Below are positions 11,612 to 21,837 of a DNA stretch of 64,000 nt, piece after piece. The position numbers and the translations under genes were made by a program. How positions within the stretch are numbered: position 1 is the first letter of the stretch; every line of letters begins with the position of its first letter. Location: positions 13,385,001 through 13,449,000 of the forward strand of contig NC_083389.1 of the NCBI RefSeq assembly GCF_031755915.1, read 5' to 3'. Source of the DNA: Ziziphus jujuba (Eukaryota > Streptophyta > Magnoliopsida > Rosales > Rhamnaceae). The notes below the pieces were generated by a model. The model saw nothing but the letters and a program-made list of their open reading frames with translations, ran no database searches and had not been told where the DNA came from.

Positions 11612-12480
11612 ATGGCTTCAACTCATTTTTTTGCTCCATCACATCCTATATTTTCTGGAGAAAATTATACCATGTGGTTTATAAATAAAAGCTTACGTTC
11701 AAGTTTTTGACTTGTGGGAAGTAATAGAGACCGAAAGAAACCCTCCCCCTTTGACAACAAATCCCAATATCGCTCAAATAAAGCAACATAGTGAGGAGGT
11801 TGCTAAAAAGTTTAAGCTTTATCTGCCTTACATGCTGGTGTTTCAGAAGTGATGTTCACCAGAATTATGGCTTGCACTACAGCTAAAGAGGTTTGGGACA
11901 AGCTAAAAGAAGAGTTCCAGGGAAGTGCAAGAACAAGACAAATGCAGGTTTTGAACTTAAGGAGGGAGTTCGAAACTTGAAGAATGAAGGATTCTGAGTT
12001 GGTAAAAGACTTTATTGACAGACTTATGAAGGTTGTAAACCAGATCAGAATTCTTGGAGAGGACCTAGGAAATAGAAGAGTGGTGGAGAAAGTGCTAGTC
12101 AGCTTACCAGAAAAGTTCGAAGCAAAGATATCATCCTTGGAGGAGTCAAGAGACCTGAATCATATTTCTTTATCAGAGCTTGTTAATGCTTTACAAGCAA
12201 CTGAACAAAGAAGATATATAAGACAAGAAGAAACCTCAGAAAGTGCTTTTTTAACATTACAAAAAGGTAAGGCTCCAGCAAACAATAATCAAAGGAAGTA
12301 GCAAGGTGGAGGAAGTAATGTCAAAGGAAAATATGGTGCTGGTACAAGCAGAGAAGGTGAAAGAAAGAAGTTTATGACGTGCTCTTATTGCAAAAAGGAC
12401 AACCATCCTGAAAAATATTGTTGGTTTAGGCCAAATGTTCAATGTAGAGTTTGCAAATAACTGGGACATATTGAAAAAGT
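11612..12480 (+). pseudogene. copia gag remnant (UBN2-type with zinc knuckle)
   Basis: An ATG at 11612 opens a gag protein (MASTHFFAPSHPIFSGENY), but the frame meets TGA at 11708-11710. The expected continuation (VFDLWEVIE) is visible in another frame, so there is a frameshift. A clean segment at 11984-12301 carries the middle of the gag domain. A zinc knuckle CSYCKKDNHPEKYC (CX2CX4HX4C) is encoded at about 12380-12421, and a second Cys-rich box after it is interrupted by a TAA. Gag would form the particle that packages element RNA. Broken in at least three places. Confidence 0.8.
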
Positions 12481-12599
12481 TTGCAAAAACAAAGGAGGAC
12501 CAGTGCAACAAGCACACCAAGTACAAGTTGCTGATGAAGCACGGCAAAGTGAGGAAAGGCTGTTTGTTGCTACATGTTATGTAGAAAACGGCAGCAAGG

Positions 12600-15500
12600 A
12601 AGCTTGGTTGGTGGATAGTGGCTGCACTTAACATATGACTCATGATGCTGATCTCTTCAAGACCTTGGATAGAAGCTTTGTTTCCAAAGTGCAAATAGGA
12701 AATGGAGATTTTATTCAAGTTCAAGGCAAAGGAGAAGTGGCTGTGGAAACTTCAACAGGTACTAAACTCATTTTAAATGTATTATGTGTACCCAAAATTA
12801 ATCAAAGCTTGTTAAGTGTGGGACAAATGCTTGAAAATGGATATTCTTTGAATTTTCAAGATAAGTCTTGCATAATATTTGATCAACATGGAAATGAAAT
12901 TCTAAATGTTGGAATGAAAGATAAAGTTTTGTGGTAGAGTGGAACAAGAAGGTAAATAATGTTTTTTATGCCAAAACTAGTGATGAATCTAAGTTGTGGC
13001 ATAAAAGACTTGGTCATTTTAATTATGACTCCTTGAATCTAATGCATGAAAAGAAATTGGTGAAGAATATGCCTGCTGTTAGCAAAAACCTGGAAGTGTG
13101 TGAAGTGTGTCTGCTTGGTAAGCAACAAAGGCTGCCATTCCCTTCGAAAGGCGCTTGAAGAGCCTCTGAAAAGCTTCAGTTAATTCATAGTGATGTATGT
13201 GGATCTATGAGTGAGAATTCTATCAACGGTAGTAGATATTTTCTCACTTTCATAGATGATTTCTCCAGAATATGTTGGGTGTATTTTCTGAAACAAAAAT
13301 CTGAAGTTGCTGAGATTTTCACTAGCTTTAAAGCCATGGTAGAAAATCAAGCAAAATGTAGCATCAAGGTGATACGATCTGATAATGGGACTGAATATAC
13401 AGCTCAAAAGTTTGAGTTGCAATGCAAAGAAGCTGGAATTCAACATCAGCTGATCTCTCCCTATACTCCTTAGCAAAAAAGGTTAGTGGGAAAAAGAACA
13501 GGACTATTATGGAGATGTGTAGATGCTTGTTGGTTGAGAAGCAATTACCAAAGAAGTTTTGGGCTGAAGCAGTAAATACCTCAGTGTATTTGCTAAATAG
13601 ATTACCAACTAAAGCATTGAAGTTTAAAACTCCACATGAGGTGTGGTATGGGGTCAAGCCTACTATGGAGCATTTGAAGATATTTGAGAGCATTTGTTAT
13701 ACACATGTTCCTGAAGTTAAGAGAGACAAGTTGGATCAAAAAGCTGATATGAAAATTTTTGTTGGTTACAGCAGCAACACAAAAGGGTATAGAGTATATC
13801 ATTTGAAAACTAACAAGCTAATTGTTAGTAGGAATGTTAAAGTTGATGAAGCTGCTGTTTGGAATTGGGAAAAAAGTAAAGTTCAAGCCTCAGCAAAGAA
13901 TTTATCCAAGAACATGACTACATTCAGGATGAGAATAATTCAAATGATGAAGATGCTGTTGGAATCCGAGGTACAAGATCCTTGATTGATGTATATGAGA
14001 AAAGCATCTGAGGTACAAGACCTCTGACTGATGCATCCAAGATAAGCATCCGAGGTACAAGACCTCTGACTAATGCATCCGAGGTACAAGACCCTTCACT
14101 GATGCATTCGAGAGAAGTGTCTGAGATACAAGAAACCTATCCGATGTTCGAGATACAAGATCCCTGTCCGATGTCCGAGATACAAGATCCATGTCCGATG
14201 TCCGAGATACAAGACTCCTGTTCGATGTTCGAGATACAAGATCCCTGTCCGATGTTCGAGATACAAGATCCCTGTCTGATGTCTGAGATATAAGATTCCT
14301 GTCCGATGTCCGAGCTATAAGTCCCCTGTCCGATGTCCGAGATACAAGATTCATGTCCGATGTTCGAGGTACAAGACCCTTGACTGATGAATAGGAAATA
14401 TGCAACCTAGCATTGTGTGATCCAATTACTTTCAATTACGCAAATCAGTTCGAGACATGGAGAGAGGCCATGAAAATGGAAATCAATATGATTAGCAAAA
14501 ACAAAACTTGGGAATTGGTGAACAAACCCCAAGGCAAAAAGGCCATTTGAGTGAAATGGGTCTTTAGGACCAAGGTCAATACTGATGGTACAATAAATAA
14601 GCATAAAGCAAGATTGGTAGTTAAAGGTTATGTGCAGCAACCTGGTATTGATTATGGAGATACGTTTGCACCAGTTGCGAGACAGAAACAATCAGATTTC
14701 TACTAGCACTTGCTGCTCAAAAAGGCTGGAAAGTTTACCATTTAGATGTGAAATTTGCATTTCTAAATGGTTACCTGCAGGAAAAAAGTATATGTTGAAT
14801 AACCTGAAGGCTTTGTTGTTCAAGGAAAGGAAGACAAGGTTTATAAATTGCATAAGGCTCTTTATGGCTTGAAACAAGCTCCCAGAGCTTGGTATAGTAG
14901 AATTGACTCACACCTTGTTGGAAAATGATTTAAAATGAGTGAGAATGAGCCTACTTTGTACGTGAAGTCAGGTTCAAATGATGAAAAATTGATTGTTTCT
15001 CTATATGTTGATGACTTGTTTGTTACAGGATGAGATTCACAAAGTGTGTTGAAGTTTAAATCTGAAATGCAAAAGGTGTTTGAAATGTCAGATTTAGGAG
15101 TGATGAACTACTTTCTTAGCATGGAGATATATCAATTTAGTCATGGCATTTTCTTATCCTAAAAGAAGTATGCTGTGGAACTATTCAAAAAGTTTAACAT
15201 GGAGAAGTGTAATCCAGTTGACACTCCAATGGTTTACAATAAAAAATTTGAACTTGAAGATGGTGCTGCCAAGATTGAAGTTTCAACCTATAGAAGCTTT
15301 ATTGAAAGTTTGCTGTATTTATGTGCTTCTAGACCTGACATTATGTTTTCTGTGAGTTTGCTTTCCAGATTTATGCATGCTCCATCACATATGCATTATT
15401 CTGCAGCTAAAAGAGTGCTAAGATACATTAGAGGCACCATAGACTATGGTGTTTTTTTTTTTGAAGCGAGAAGAAGGCAAGTTGATGGGCTATGTTGATA

Positions 15501-15960
15501 GTGATTGGGCTGGAAGCATGGAGGATTCAAAAAGTATTTCAGGGTATTTATTTTCTCTTGGTTCAGGTCCTTTTTCATGGAGGCTCATAAAAGCAGGATT
15601 CAGTTGCTCAATCCACAGCTGAAGCCGAATATATTGCTGCTGCAGCTGCTTCAAATCAAGCTTTACGGCTAAGGAAGTTGCTTGTTGATTTAAATAAGAG
15701 GCAAGAAGAAGCGATCACAATACACTGTGATAACAAGTCTGCAATTTCCATTGCTGAAAATCCAGGTCAACATAGAAGAACAAAGCATATTCCAGTTAAA
15801 TATCATGCTGTGAGAGAAGCTGAAAGAAATGGTGAAGTGAAGCTGGTTCATTGCAGTTCTGAGGTCCAGCTTGCTGATATTTTGATGAAAGCTTTGCCAA
15901 GAAACAAGTTTGAAACATTAAGAAATGATCTTAGTGTTTCCAGCAAAAGTGCCAAGGAGG
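12600..15960 (+). pseudogene. copia pol remnant (protease, integrase, RT, RNase H)
   Basis: The protease active site WLVDSGCT is at about 12604-12627 and is followed at once by a TAA (12628). The GAG-pre-integrase zinc region (LWHKRLGHFNYDSL) is at about 12991-13032. The integrase core shows FIDDFSR and RSDNGTEY between 13200 and 13475 and then TAG. Reverse transcriptase shows [18 protein letters not shown] (about 14610-14660) and the catalytic LYVDDLFVTG at about 15001-15030. RNase H shows STAEAEYIAAAA and CDNKSAISIAENPGQHRRTKH to about 15950. The parts lie in several frames separated by stops and frameshifts, so no polyprotein can be made. Confidence 0.88.
13960..14390 (+). repeat. 27-bp minisatellite inside the copia pol region
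   Basis: About 15 degenerate units built on CCGATGTCCGAGATACAAGA lie between the integrase and reverse transcriptase regions. The unit is 27 bp, a multiple of three, and one frame reads a 9-residue repeat of the type EIQDPCPMS. The early units (13960-14100) use GAGGTACAAGA and are more divergent and longer; those from about 14150 are regular. Confidence 0.85.
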
Positions 15961-15962
15961 AG
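15954..15962 (+). other. Polypurine tract of the copia element
   Basis: AAGGAGGAG ends exactly at the start of the 3' LTR, where second-strand priming takes place in LTR elements. Confidence 0.75.
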
Positions 15963-16246
15963 TGTTAGTGTAATGTCACTTTTGTTGCTGTATAAGTTGC
16001 TTTGTGATGATTAGTTACTGTACTTTTAGTTTTTGATAAAAACACCACTGTATTAGGTAGCCAAAGTATGGCTTGTCTTTTAGCAATATGATTACTACAG
16101 TAGTAGGTGAAAATTAGGTGGTTTACTGTTTATGAAAACTTGTGGGTATATGTTATGTCCATAATGAACGAGGGTGGAGTAACCATACCAGCTTAAGCTT
16201 CTTTCTCTTTCGTTTTTACTATGTTTTTTGTTCTAAAAATCCAACA
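15963..16246 (+). repeat. 3' LTR of the copia element
   Basis: 284 bp starting TGTTAGTGTAATGTCA and ending AAAAATCCAACA. Followed by the target duplication AAAAT (16247-16251). Confidence 0.93.
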
Positions 16247-16251
16247 AAAAT

Positions 16252-16466
16252 AACCAAAGCCTTTGGAGAGTATTTATATGTATGGGTCCGCAAAACAGCT
16301 TGATATTAAATTGTTATAGGTTATCTAATTAATCAAACCTTCATTAATATGTTAACGGAAGTACAATTACGCCAAATTATCAATAGATTGATTAATTTAA
16401 ATTAAGTAGCTGCAAATAGCTTTATTGAATAAAGAAGAAGTAGAAAAACTTATTCTAACCCCAATA
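16252..16466. other. 3' flank of protease pseudogene B
   Basis: This continues the flank interrupted by the copia insertion. It matches 57954-58157 downstream of copy C and 2660-2887 downstream of copy A. Confidence 0.6.
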
Positions 16467-18803
16467 TCATGCAAATATGATAGATATTGGGCTTCTAACA
16501 GAGTACTTATCCGAAACCCATCTCAGATATCCCTCAGCATATCGCTTACTGTCCTTCCCAGTGTGGCTTTGTGGGTATATCTCACCAAATTGCTTGCTTT
16601 GTGGGATGAATTCTACTGTGTATGTTGCTTTCTGATTAATCTCACTGAATACCAGCTTCTCGGGTATTACAGTGATGTCTACTCCTGGAGGTACAGACCT
16701 TTCCAAAGTGTATGTTGATTTAGCATCTCCAATATTTGTCACTGTCCTTGTAAAAGTCAGACTCTCAGTCCCCAAAACCACAGAAAATGAAGGATAGTTA
16801 ACCTGCATTTCTGCTATGCTTTCCACCTTAGAACACTTGACACTGCTTTGTGTGATGACCTCTACTTGTTTGTCCGTGTAGTTCAATCCACATAGATAAG
16901 GAATGTAATCGTCCGGCTAAATATCATAAACAAGACTAGGATCATTTGCTTTAGAAGGGTTCACATGGCTTGCACCAATGGCAAAGACATCAACAGGGGA
17001 GAGTGTTTCATCAAACATGGGCTTGCCATAATGGTTAACAACATCAGCAGCAGTCATGATGGCAGATTTAATATCGGCTGGTGACCAGTCAGGGTGAGAG
17101 CTGTTGAGCAAAGCCCCAATGCCACTGAGATGAGGATAGGACATTGAAGTTCCTGACATTATGTCAAATATTGATTTTGTCTTCATGGCAATGTCGTTGT
17201 CTGATGGAAATGGATATGCAACTAGGATGTTGACACCAGGACCAATAATGTCTGGTTTCAAAATTCCAGGGCTTGCTTTGCTTGGGCCTTTTGATGAGAA
17301 GAATGGTACTGCTAGAGCAACAGATGATGATTCTCCTATCACAGTTCCTCTGAATAAGATTGTGGCCTTTGGATCCTGGATTGAATTTATATAGGCTTTG
17401 ATCTTCAACCTAGAAGCATAATCCAAATGAGTTGCCGGAAGTACATGATCTTCTGCCAAAGTGGTATACCCATCTTGCTTTCTCTTGATGACAATCATAG
17501 CAGCACCACCGGCACTTCTCACTTCATATCCTTTTGCAGTTTGTGACACCCATCCACCAATTTCACACAAAACTATTTTTCCCTTCACATCCATTTTTAT
17601 CAACGAACCATCATCGCAAAAAGCGGATGATCGGTTCCCATTTGAACCTGGATAGACGAGAGGTAACAATACAGGATGGAAATCTTTAGGTTGGAAAACA
17701 GATTCACCATCAAATTCGGCTCCATTTCCAAGCCTTGCAGTAGCTTTTATGGTTCTGTCAATGGTGCTTGCTCCGACAGTGAGAATCCAAGGAGCTTCAT
17801 TTGATAAAGTTTTGTGTTTAGGTCCAATATTCCCAGCCGAACAGCTGACCAAAATTCCCTTCTGGGTTGCGCCAAATGCACCCACTGCAATTGTATCCTC
17901 ACAGAAAGGATTGTAATTAACATGATTATCGACCATGCAGATGGAGATCACATCCACACCATCTTCAACTGCGGCATCAATTGCAGCTAAAACGTCACCA
18001 TCCTTGCAACCTTTGACAGAGCAAACTTTGTAAATGGCCAAGTGGGCATGAGGGGCCATGCCAACCGCGGTGCCATTGCCATTTCCATTCGCATTGGCAC
18101 CTTTCACAAAATTTCCAGCAGCCGTGCTGGATGTGTGGGTGCCTTGGCCGACCTCATAGGGAAACAAAGTAGCAGCAGCACCATGGACGCAATTTCTTGC
18201 CCCAATTAGCTTGTTATTGCATACTGTCTCGTTGAACTCGCATCTCTCTTTCCATTTAGCAGGTGGAGGAGGAACGCCTTCATCTCCAAATGAAGGATGA
18301 TCAGGCCAAATCCCAGTGTCCACAATGCCAATTATCACCCCTTTACCATAATTTGATCCGTTCATCCAAAATCCCAATCCTTGGTTTATTAACCCCAAGA
18401 ACTTAGGACTGTGAGTAGTTTGTAAAGATAACATCCTTGCAGGTTGAGCAGACAGAAAACCTTCCGTGTCTTCGATGGCTTTCACTTGGTTAGCTGTCAA
18501 TCTTGCTGTAAAACCCGTCACCACGTTTCGATAGGTATGGACAATTTGAGGTTGTTGCTGGTTTGGGGTTGTGGAAGTGGGTAAAAATGATTGATACCAA
18601 GTGTTTAAATCTTCATACTGTAGAGAATTAGATCCTGCACCCTCGGGCTTCTTGGTGAAGATGATATAAGTTTGGGAGATGCTTTGGTCCTCACCTGTCA
18701 GGGAACTAACTTGTTCAAGTTCTTCAGCAACTGCTGTTGCGAATGTTAGAACAAGAACCAATCCGGGGGGAAACATGATCATCTCCAAAGCTGAATTCTC
18801 CAT
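16467..18803 (-). pseudogene. Subtilisin-like protease, SBT1.2/P69 type (copy B), doubly disabled
   Basis: The frame is continuous from ATG at 18803 to TGA at 16467 except for one TAG at 16919-16917, where copies A and C have CAG ([13 protein letters not shown]). The stop removes the last part of the catalytic region and the whole fibronectin-III-like domain. In addition, catalytic His is Gln: codon 220 at 18146-18144 reads CAA ([14 protein letters not shown]), where copies A and C have CAT. D162 and the catalytic Ser motif ([12 protein letters not shown], Cys changed to Tyr) remain. Signal peptide and I9 propeptide are intact. Closest to copy C. No frameshift is present, so decay is recent or the coding frame was kept for a while. 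Confidence 0.93.
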
Positions 18804-18931
18804 CTACAGGTTATTAAATTCATAATTTACTCAGTTTCACCATGTGGTTCATGCTCTTTGACATAGAAAAAAAACAGTGGGAAGACGGGTCTTAATTATT
18901 GGATAAAGGAAAAATCATTTCCCACCTCAAA

Positions 18932-18973
18932 AGTAGTCGCACTATTAAAAGCTAAAGTATGAAAGCAGCTTAA
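18932..18973 (-). promoter_or_regulatory. Conserved upstream block of protease pseudogene B
   Basis: GTCGCACTATTAAAAGCTAA, about 130 bp upstream of the ATG, is nearly identical to 60622-60641 upstream of copy C and contains the core shared with copy A. The identity to copy C continues through AAGTATGAAAGCAGCTTA. Confidence 0.4.
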
Positions 18974-19574
18974 AAGCGAAAATAAAAAAATAAAAAAAAA
19001 GATTAAAAAAAAATTTATTCTTGATGGTCATATACATGCAAGCAAGATTATCATGCATTCATTGTTACTATATATGGCCAGAACAATATACTGCTGGATA
19101 GGGGGATCAGATATTTTTATTTGTAACAAAATATTTGAAAGTAGTCTAATAATGATGATGCAAATCGGTAGCTGTAGAATTTTATTATTATTGTTATTAA
19201 TAATATGTAACAGAATTTTATTAATTCTTACTCAAATATAATTTTGGCCTTTTACCGGAATCTTTTTTTTTATTCAAATATATAGGTGTTGGGGCTTTAA
19301 CTTAATCACCACACAGCAAGTTTAATATTTTTTAGAAAAATATTATTTGTCAATTGCCATCACGTTACAATCAGCACTATGGGACAGGATCAGAATACAA
19401 CATACAACATACAAATTAATTCCCTATCCCAAAAAAAAAAAAAAAACAATCCATTTTTCATTGGACATTTCTAAAAAAATAAAAATAAATTAAAAAAAAA
19501 GGTCAAAAGATAATTAAAGTGATTAAGAGGGTATCAAAGTAGCTTTTATTCTGAGCTAATAAAATGGCCCAATT
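18974..19574. repeat. Duplicated 5' flank of copy B (matches 60660-61249)
   Basis: The stretch is colinear with the upstream flank of copy C, including CATGCAAGCAAGAT, ATATGGCCAGAAC, GGGGATCAGATATTTTT and ATGGCCCAATTTCATACAAA. It shows that the B/C duplication extends at least 750 bp upstream of the gene. No gene is present. Confidence 0.7.
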
Positions 19575-19690
19575 TCATACAAATGTGATAGGTATTGGGC
19601 TTCTACCAGAATACTTACGGGAAACCCATTTCAAATATCCTTCAACAAATAGTTTACCATCCTTCTGGGAATCATTTTGTGAGATGGGGA
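19575..19690 (-). pseudogene. C-terminal remnant of a subtilisin-like protease
   Basis: Read on the minus strand, the last about 35 codons of a subtilase (GYLKW, KYS, RSPI, TFV then TGA) are recognisable, homologous to the longer remnant at 61250-61515. The match ends abruptly at about 19690 in GAGATGGGGAATTTGG, where unrelated sequence begins. It is the end of a former neighbour gene in the array, carried along in the B/C duplication and then truncated. Confidence 0.7.
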
Positions 19691-20361
19691 ATTTGGTCCA
19701 ATACCTTCATAGGACCGAGGTTAATGAATTTTGCTCTCTCATTTGATATATTTTTTGTTCTACCCTTCAATATCCATTGTAACCTTCAAACAAAAAAAAA
19801 TTACTTACATATCCTATTATATTTTAAACCAAACAAAAATCAACTTTTTCTAAACGTCTTTACACGAACATACAAATACAAAAAACCAAACCAAAGTTGC
19901 CGTGGAAAAGCCAAACATTAGGATCTCATCTCAGCACTGTCCGAGGTAATTGGTTGAATATTTTTGTTTATTTGTTGTCGTGGGACCAGTGTGGGTTGTT
20001 TTTGTGTGGATTTGTCTTTGTGTTTATCTCTTTCGTTGCCGTGGAGTGTGCGTTTTTATTTTTATTTTTTGTGTTTATTTGTTGCCTTACCTTACCGTTA
20101 AATACTTACAAATTTAGTACAATGAGACATTGAAACTTGTGATTTCTGTTTAGTGTTTGAGAACCGGTTTAAAATGTGGAATTTTTGAAGATTTAGGTTT
20201 TCGTATAGAAGTGATTATAACCTAGGTTTTAGGATAGATTAATATTGGACATTAGTAGGAAATGAAGAGAGGAAAGAAATGGGACCGGTTTGGCCTTGAA
20301 TGGTGGCCGGAGGTGGAAGAAATAACCGGGTCAAGAATCGGGTTGGGACTGGTTTAGGCGG

Positions 20362-20379
20362 GTTCGGGTCGACCCGAAC
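20362..20379. repeat. Perfect 18-bp palindrome
   Basis: GTTCGGGTCGACCCGAAC equals its own reverse complement. It lies in a GC-rich patch within AT-rich DNA. Confidence 0.9.
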
Positions 20380-20400
20380 AAGGGTTGAAGATGGATTGAA

Positions 20401-20443
20401 CGACATGTCGTCTGGGATGAACGACACCCAGACGACACGTCGT
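20401..20443. repeat. 17-bp-arm hairpin with ACGACRTGTCGT core
   Basis: ACGACATGTCGTCTGGG is followed after a short loop by CCCAGACGACACGTCGT, whose reverse complement differs at one position. Each arm itself contains the near-palindrome ACGACRTGTCGT, so two nested foldbacks are possible. Confidence 0.85.
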
Positions 20444-21485
20444 TTTTAATTTTTTTTTTAAAAATTTTTATAAATTTTTTTTTTTCGGTTCCATCGACAG
20501 ACATCCCTGAGCATGGAAAATAAATAAAGGATGAAGGCAGGGAAATCAATGAATTTGATGAAGAAGAATGTTAGTTTGTAATAAAAGAACATAATATATG
20601 TATATATATGTATTTGTTACAACTTAGGGATATAAGGATTTTTACCATGATCGAAGTTTAAATCCTTAAGCTAAAGGTGTTATCTCACTAGTGCATGATA
20701 CTCAAACTCTGTCTAGAAAACTGGTTTTGTGGGTTGAAAAGAAGAATTTTTTTAAAAACGTACTTGACCCTTAGGAAACTAATTATATTTCTTTTTGGAT
20801 TTTTATACAGATAAAATAAATATGAAGTGAATGATTTGTATAGCATATACAGATGTCGGTAGGTCTGAGCTTTTATAACCAAATCAGGTTAAACACAAGC
20901 AGTATGGGGAAGAGATGTAGCTACATTAGTTGACATACTCATATAGAAGTGGTGGACATGTTGCAGTCCAGCTTAACCTATATGTTCAGATTATAGTCTG
21001 CAACTTTCTGTGCATATTTTTTAGACATATATTGTATGGTAAGAAATAATTAAATATAACATGAATATGATATGTATATATACAGTCTAAGGACTGCTTT
21101 TGATTGGCTTATAACAATCTGTCTGTTGCGTCGCTTCTATCTAGTCTTCCACCTCTATACTTCACTTTCTTGTTTTTCTATTTTGGGTGAATTGACTACT
21201 TCCTCTCCAGTCATTTCAATATTTCACTTTATCTCCATCTGCATGTAGCATCATAATTGGCCACAATTGTGGGTTGCTCTATTAAAACCTCACTTTAGAC
21301 TATAGCTGCATTAGAAATCTTAGTTGCTTTTCAGACCTTCTTTTTTCTTTTAAGTTTTTTCTTCTTCCTTTTTGCTAGGGTAATTTATTACTAAAAATCA
21401 GTACATGGAGATAAGAGAAAAATACTTTATGATTAATTAGAATTGAAGTTGAGAATTCCAGAGTTAGTACTTTCTAAAGGTATAG

Positions 21486-21524
<39 letters not shown>

Positions 21525-21837
21525 AGATCGATGCATAAAATTTTAGGTACATGGTTAGCTAGAAGCAAACACGCAAACACTTTATCCCCAAAAAAGAAAA
21601 AAATAAAAAATTAAAGAAGAAAAAGATAGAAAGATTTAGATGGCATGTACACTGCTATACAGTAAATGTTCAGTAAATGTTTTGTAGATGGCATGAACAA
21701 TATCCTTAGGAAGAGAGCGTATGAAATTGAGGATTGCGGATATTTATACATGTATGTATACATAGTTGACAATGTTGTTAAAGGTAGATAAAAGTTTATT
21801 AATGTTGTCAATGTACATTTGTAGGTTGTACTTTATA

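Larger units (their letters stand above)
11233..16246 (+). mobile_element. Ty1-copia LTR retrotransposon, degenerate
   Basis: A 5.0-kb element with TG...CA long terminal repeats, a 5-bp AAAAT target duplication, a primer site complementary to initiator methionine tRNA, and a polypurine tract. Recognisable order is gag, protease, integrase, reverse transcriptase, RNase H, which defines the copia superfamily. Every coding part is broken by stops or frameshifts, so it cannot move on its own. The two LTRs differ at about 17 positions plus one 1-bp indel by my reading of 285 bp (about 6 percent), so the insertion is not recent. It landed about 220 bp downstream of protease pseudogene B, in the opposite orientation. 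Confidence 0.95.
19691..21837. other. Intergenic DNA; a locally GC-rich palindromic patch; no gene supported
   Basis: About 2.1 kb with no gene I can support; frames of 60-78 residues show no domain. It holds a GC-rich patch around 20270-20445 with two palindromes, annotated separately, a (TA)n(GA)n microsatellite at about 21485-21523, and otherwise AT-rich sequence. The left end of the Mutator-like element may lie within its right part. Confidence 0.5.

Noticed and set aside
14070..14435. A 121-residue minus-strand frame of SRTSDRDLV repeats
   Set aside because: It is the reverse reading of the 27-bp minisatellite in the copia element and has no independent support.
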